A DNA stretch of 64,000 bases from Sphingobium estronivorans (GTDB lineage: Bacteria; Pseudomonadota; Alphaproteobacteria; Sphingomonadales; Sphingomonadaceae): the NCBI RefSeq assembly GCF_008692605.1, contig NZ_LFCT01000023.1, forward strand, positions 1-64,000, given 5' to 3'. Shown here one piece after another: positions 62,191 to 64,000 of this stretch. The notes under the pieces are model-generated. The model saw only the letters and a program-made list of their open reading frames with translations, was not told the DNA's origin and ran no database searches. The position numbers and the translations under genes were made by a program. How positions within the stretch are numbered: the first letter of the stretch is position 1; every line of letters starts with the position of its first letter.

Positions 62191-63204
62191 GTGTCGATAG
62201 ATTTGCGACAACTGCGCTATTTCATCACCATATTGGAGCGGGGCTCCCTTGCGCGGGCCGCCACAAGCCTCAACGTCGCCCAACCCGCCCTTTCGCACCA
62301 TGTGCGGAATATGGAAGCGTATCTGGGCACGCGCCTTCTGCTGCGCGGCCCCAAGGGGGTTCGAGCAACGGAGGCGGGCGAAACCCTGGCGCGGCACGCG
62401 CGGACGATTTTGGGGCAATTGGCCGCTGCGGAAGAGGAAATACGGGGTCATGAACGAGAGCCTGCGGGCGACGTCAGGCTGGCTCTTCCTGGCACGATTT
62501 CCGAAATTCTTGCCGTTCCTCTCCTGTCTGCGGTCAGAGAAAATTATCCCAAGGTCAAATTGAGGATCGCCGAGGCGATGAGCGGGTTCGTCCTGGAATG
62601 GATGCGACAAGGGCGAGCCGATCTGGGCGTGATTTACAGCCATGTCGCCGAAGAAGGACTGTCAACTAGTCGCCTTCTGGATGAAGAACTGGTTTTTTTC
62701 GGCCGCACCGCAAATGATCCCGCCGGGATTGCTGCCTCGGGCGATGCGATGTCTTTTGCGCAACTGTGTGACTTTCCCTTGATCGTTCCAGGGGAAGCCC
62801 ACGGTCTTCGTCATCTTCTGGATGCGAAGGCCGAGGCGGCCGGCATTAGCTGCAACATCGCGATGGAAGTGGACGCCTATTCCAACATCAAGTCGCTTGT
62901 GGAGGCTGGATTTGGCTATTCAGTCCTGCCCCTGAACGCGATCAAGCAGGAAGTCGCGTCGGGGTCACTGACATATTGGCGGGTCGAAAATCCTGCCCTG
63001 CAACGTAGCGTTAATCTCCTATTCTCGGTCGATCGCCCGGCGACCAACGCCGTCGCCGCAGTGGTGCGGTGCATCTATGAATGCCTGAGGGACTTGCCCG
63101 GCAATGGCGGGTGGATGGGCGTTGCGAATGTGGCTCAGCCATCTGCCTTCGATCTGCTGGACCGACGATCTCTGACTGGCGCGGAAGCACGGCCAACAGA
63201 ATAG
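62191..63204 (+). CDS. LysR-family transcriptional regulator (Nac/CatM-like)
   Basis: The 337-residue LysR protein has HTH LRQLRYFITILERGSLARAA, NVAQPALSHHVRNMEAYLGT and an effector domain with DVRLALPGTISEILAVPLLS. The start is a GTG at 62191 without a strong ribosome site; no better ATG precedes it. It is divergent from the CitE-like operon and is its likely regulator, in the same position as RipR in Pseudomonas itaconate loci. Confidence 0.86.
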   Translation: MSIDLRQLRYFITILERGSLARAATSLNVAQPALSHHVRNMEAYLGTRLLLRGPKGVRATEAGETLARHARTILGQLAAAEEEIRGHEREPAGDVRLALPGTISEILAVPLLSAVRENYPKVKLRIAEAMSGFVLEWMRQGRADLGVIYSHVAEEGLSTSRLLDEELVFFGRTANDPAGIAASGDAMSFAQLCDFPLIVPGEAHGLRHLLDAKAEAAGISCNIAMEVDAYSNIKSLVEAGFGYSVLPLNAIKQEVASGSLTYWRVENPALQRSVNLLFSVDRPATNAVAAVVRCIYECLRDLPGNGGWMGVANVAQPSAFDLLDRRSLTGAEARPTE

Positions 63205-63252
63205 CTCCCTCGGGAATGACCATGGTTACTATCTGTCGAAATAGGAGAGGAC

Positions 63253-64000
63253 ATGAAAACGCGCGCGGCTATACTCGAACGATCTCCGATCGACGCTCCC
63301 TTCGCTGAAACCCGGCCCTTGCGGATTGAGGAAGTTGAACTCGATCCTCCCGGTCAGGACGAGGTGCTTGTCCGCATAGGGGCAGCGGGGCTGTGCCATT
63401 CCGATCTGTCTGTGATCAACGGCGACCGTCCGCGCCCCATCCCGATGGCTCTGGGACATGAAGCAGCCGGCACGGTGGTCTCGATAGGAGCCGGGGTTCA
63501 CGATCTCACTGCGGGCGACCGCGTGGTCATGACCTTTCAGCCATCCTGCGGGCAGTGCCTTCCCTGCGCACAGGGTCGCGCCGCTCTTTGCATTCCCGGC
63601 GCCGAAGCCAATGGCAAAGGCGTTTTGCTGTCGGGCGGCATTCGGCTGCACGACACCAGCCAGGATCCCATATTTCATCATTGCGGCGTGTCCGCGTTTG
63701 CCGATTATGCCGTCGTGTCTCGCAATTCACTGGTCAAGGTCGACGCTCCCGATATTCCCTTTGCCCATTTGGCGCTTTTCGGCTGCGCCGTTCAAACCGG
63801 CGTCGGTACGGTTCTGAACACATGTCGCGTTCAGCCCGGCGAGAGCGTGGCGGTCGTGGGCTTGGGCGGGGTCGGTTTGGCGGCGTTGTTGGGCGCATTG
63901 GCGGCAGGCGCGACGGACATCATCGCAATCGACCTTTCGGATGAAAAGTTGAAGCTTGCGCGCGAACTGGGGGCGAGCCGCTGCTACAATGCGTCGGAAG
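63253..64000 (+). CDS. zinc-dependent MDR alcohol dehydrogenase, partial at window edge
   Basis: The 5' 249 residues are present and the 3' end lies outside. GGAGAGG sits just before the ATG at 63253. The protein carries GAAGLCHSDLSVING and MALGHEAAGTVVSIGAG (catalytic zinc) and the four-Cys structural-zinc loop PSCGQCLPCAQGRAALCIPG. Nucleotide binding starts in VAVVGLGGVGLAALLGALAA. It resembles the aryl-alcohol dehydrogenase at 15960 in its FGCAVQTGVGTVLN segment. It lies 48 bases after the LysR gene, so it may belong to a new operon. Confidence 0.84.
   Translation, partial: MKTRAAILERSPIDAPFAETRPLRIEEVELDPPGQDEVLVRIGAAGLCHSDLSVINGDRPRPIPMALGHEAAGTVVSIGAGVHDLTAGDRVVMTFQPSCGQCLPCAQGRAALCIPGAEANGKGVLLSGGIRLHDTSQDPIFHHCGVSAFADYAVVSRNSLVKVDAPDIPFAHLALFGCAVQTGVGTVLNTCRVQPGESVAVVGLGGVGLAALLGALAAGATDIIAIDLSDEKLKLARELGASRCYNASE

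Noticed and set aside
1-64000. tRNA or rRNA genes, CRISPR arrays and intact insertion sequences
   Set aside because: No T-loop signatures, regularly spaced repeats, transposase motifs or terminal inverted repeats were found by reading; short degenerate remnants cannot be excluded.

Overview
The window looks like a catabolic region from an alphaproteobacterium of the sphingomonad group (Sphingobium, Novosphingobium or Sphingomonas). The grounds are two TonB-dependent receptors with the DIVITAQRR/DIIVTAQRR type of TonB box, small membrane and LuxR-HTH genes of sphingomonad style at the left edge, and a dense set of Rieske oxygenases, P450, CoA-transferases, acyl-CoA dehydrogenases and MDR/SDR/ALDH enzymes. 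The lineage is inferred from protein style, not from a marker gene. No rRNA, tRNA, CRISPR array or intact insertion sequence was seen.

Layout. 1-2.35 kb is a backbone-like segment: a partial membrane protein, a small hypothetical, a LuxR-type HTH protein, a sigma-region-4-like HTH protein and a CHC2 zinc-finger primase-like gene. The primase is cut at about 2345 and abuts, head to head, a truncated HSL-type alpha/beta hydrolase, so this is a recombination boundary. 3.0-10.2 kb holds an IclR regulator and a minus-strand operon (SDR, SDR, 3-oxoacid CoA-transferase A and B, acyl-CoA dehydrogenase, APH-like phosphotransferase, MDR dehydrogenase). 10.5-22.3 kb holds a divergent plus-strand operon: TPP-dependent lyase, class III CoA-transferase, a thiolase-fold protein without the usual cysteine plus its Zn-ribbon/OB partner, MaoC hydratase, ADH, ALDH, epoxide-hydrolase-like enzyme, ALDH, ADH. 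A TonB receptor with a strong terminator follows (22.8-25.3 kb). 25.4-31.1 kb holds TetR, a PDR-type reductase, a cytochrome P450 and, convergent to these, a linalool dehydratase/isomerase-like membrane enzyme with a small membrane partner.

31.5-44.4 kb is a long plus-strand cluster: a VOC-like protein, VanA-like Rieske oxygenase, HsaA-like flavin monooxygenase, enol-lactonase-like hydrolase, a three-gene molybdenum hydroxylase (with a CoxG-CoxM fusion), class III CoA-transferase, enoyl-CoA hydratase, dienelactone-hydrolase-like enzyme, an M24-fold protein with changed metal ligands, and a flavin reductase. 44.5-57.7 kb holds a LysR regulator, an XdhC maturation factor, a VOC protein, two Rieske dioxygenase alpha/beta pairs, an AAHS-type transporter, a TetR regulator, a second TonB receptor and a decayed transporter pseudogene. 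57.8-63.2 kb is a minus-strand operon with divergent LysR (CitE-like lyase, MmgE/PrpD, acyl-CoA dehydrogenase, HTD2/MaoC hydratase) that matches the gene content of the itaconate-degradation (rip) locus of Pseudomonas minus its CoA-transferase. The window ends inside an MDR alcohol dehydrogenase.

How the genes may work together (inference): TonB receptors and the AAHS transporter take up a hydrophobic or aromatic/terpenoid acid. P450, Rieske, flavin and Mo hydroxylases oxygenate it, and CoA-transferases activate the acids. Hydratases, the Cys-less thiolase/DUF35 pair, the TPP lyase and the CitE-like lyase shorten the chain, and ALDH/ADH pairs oxidise the released aldehydes. Three near-identical palindromes of the form GAAAT-N3-ATTTC lie before the divergent 10 kb operons and before the linalool dehydratase/isomerase-like gene, suggesting that these separated loci form one regulon. 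The substrate cannot be fixed from sequence alone.
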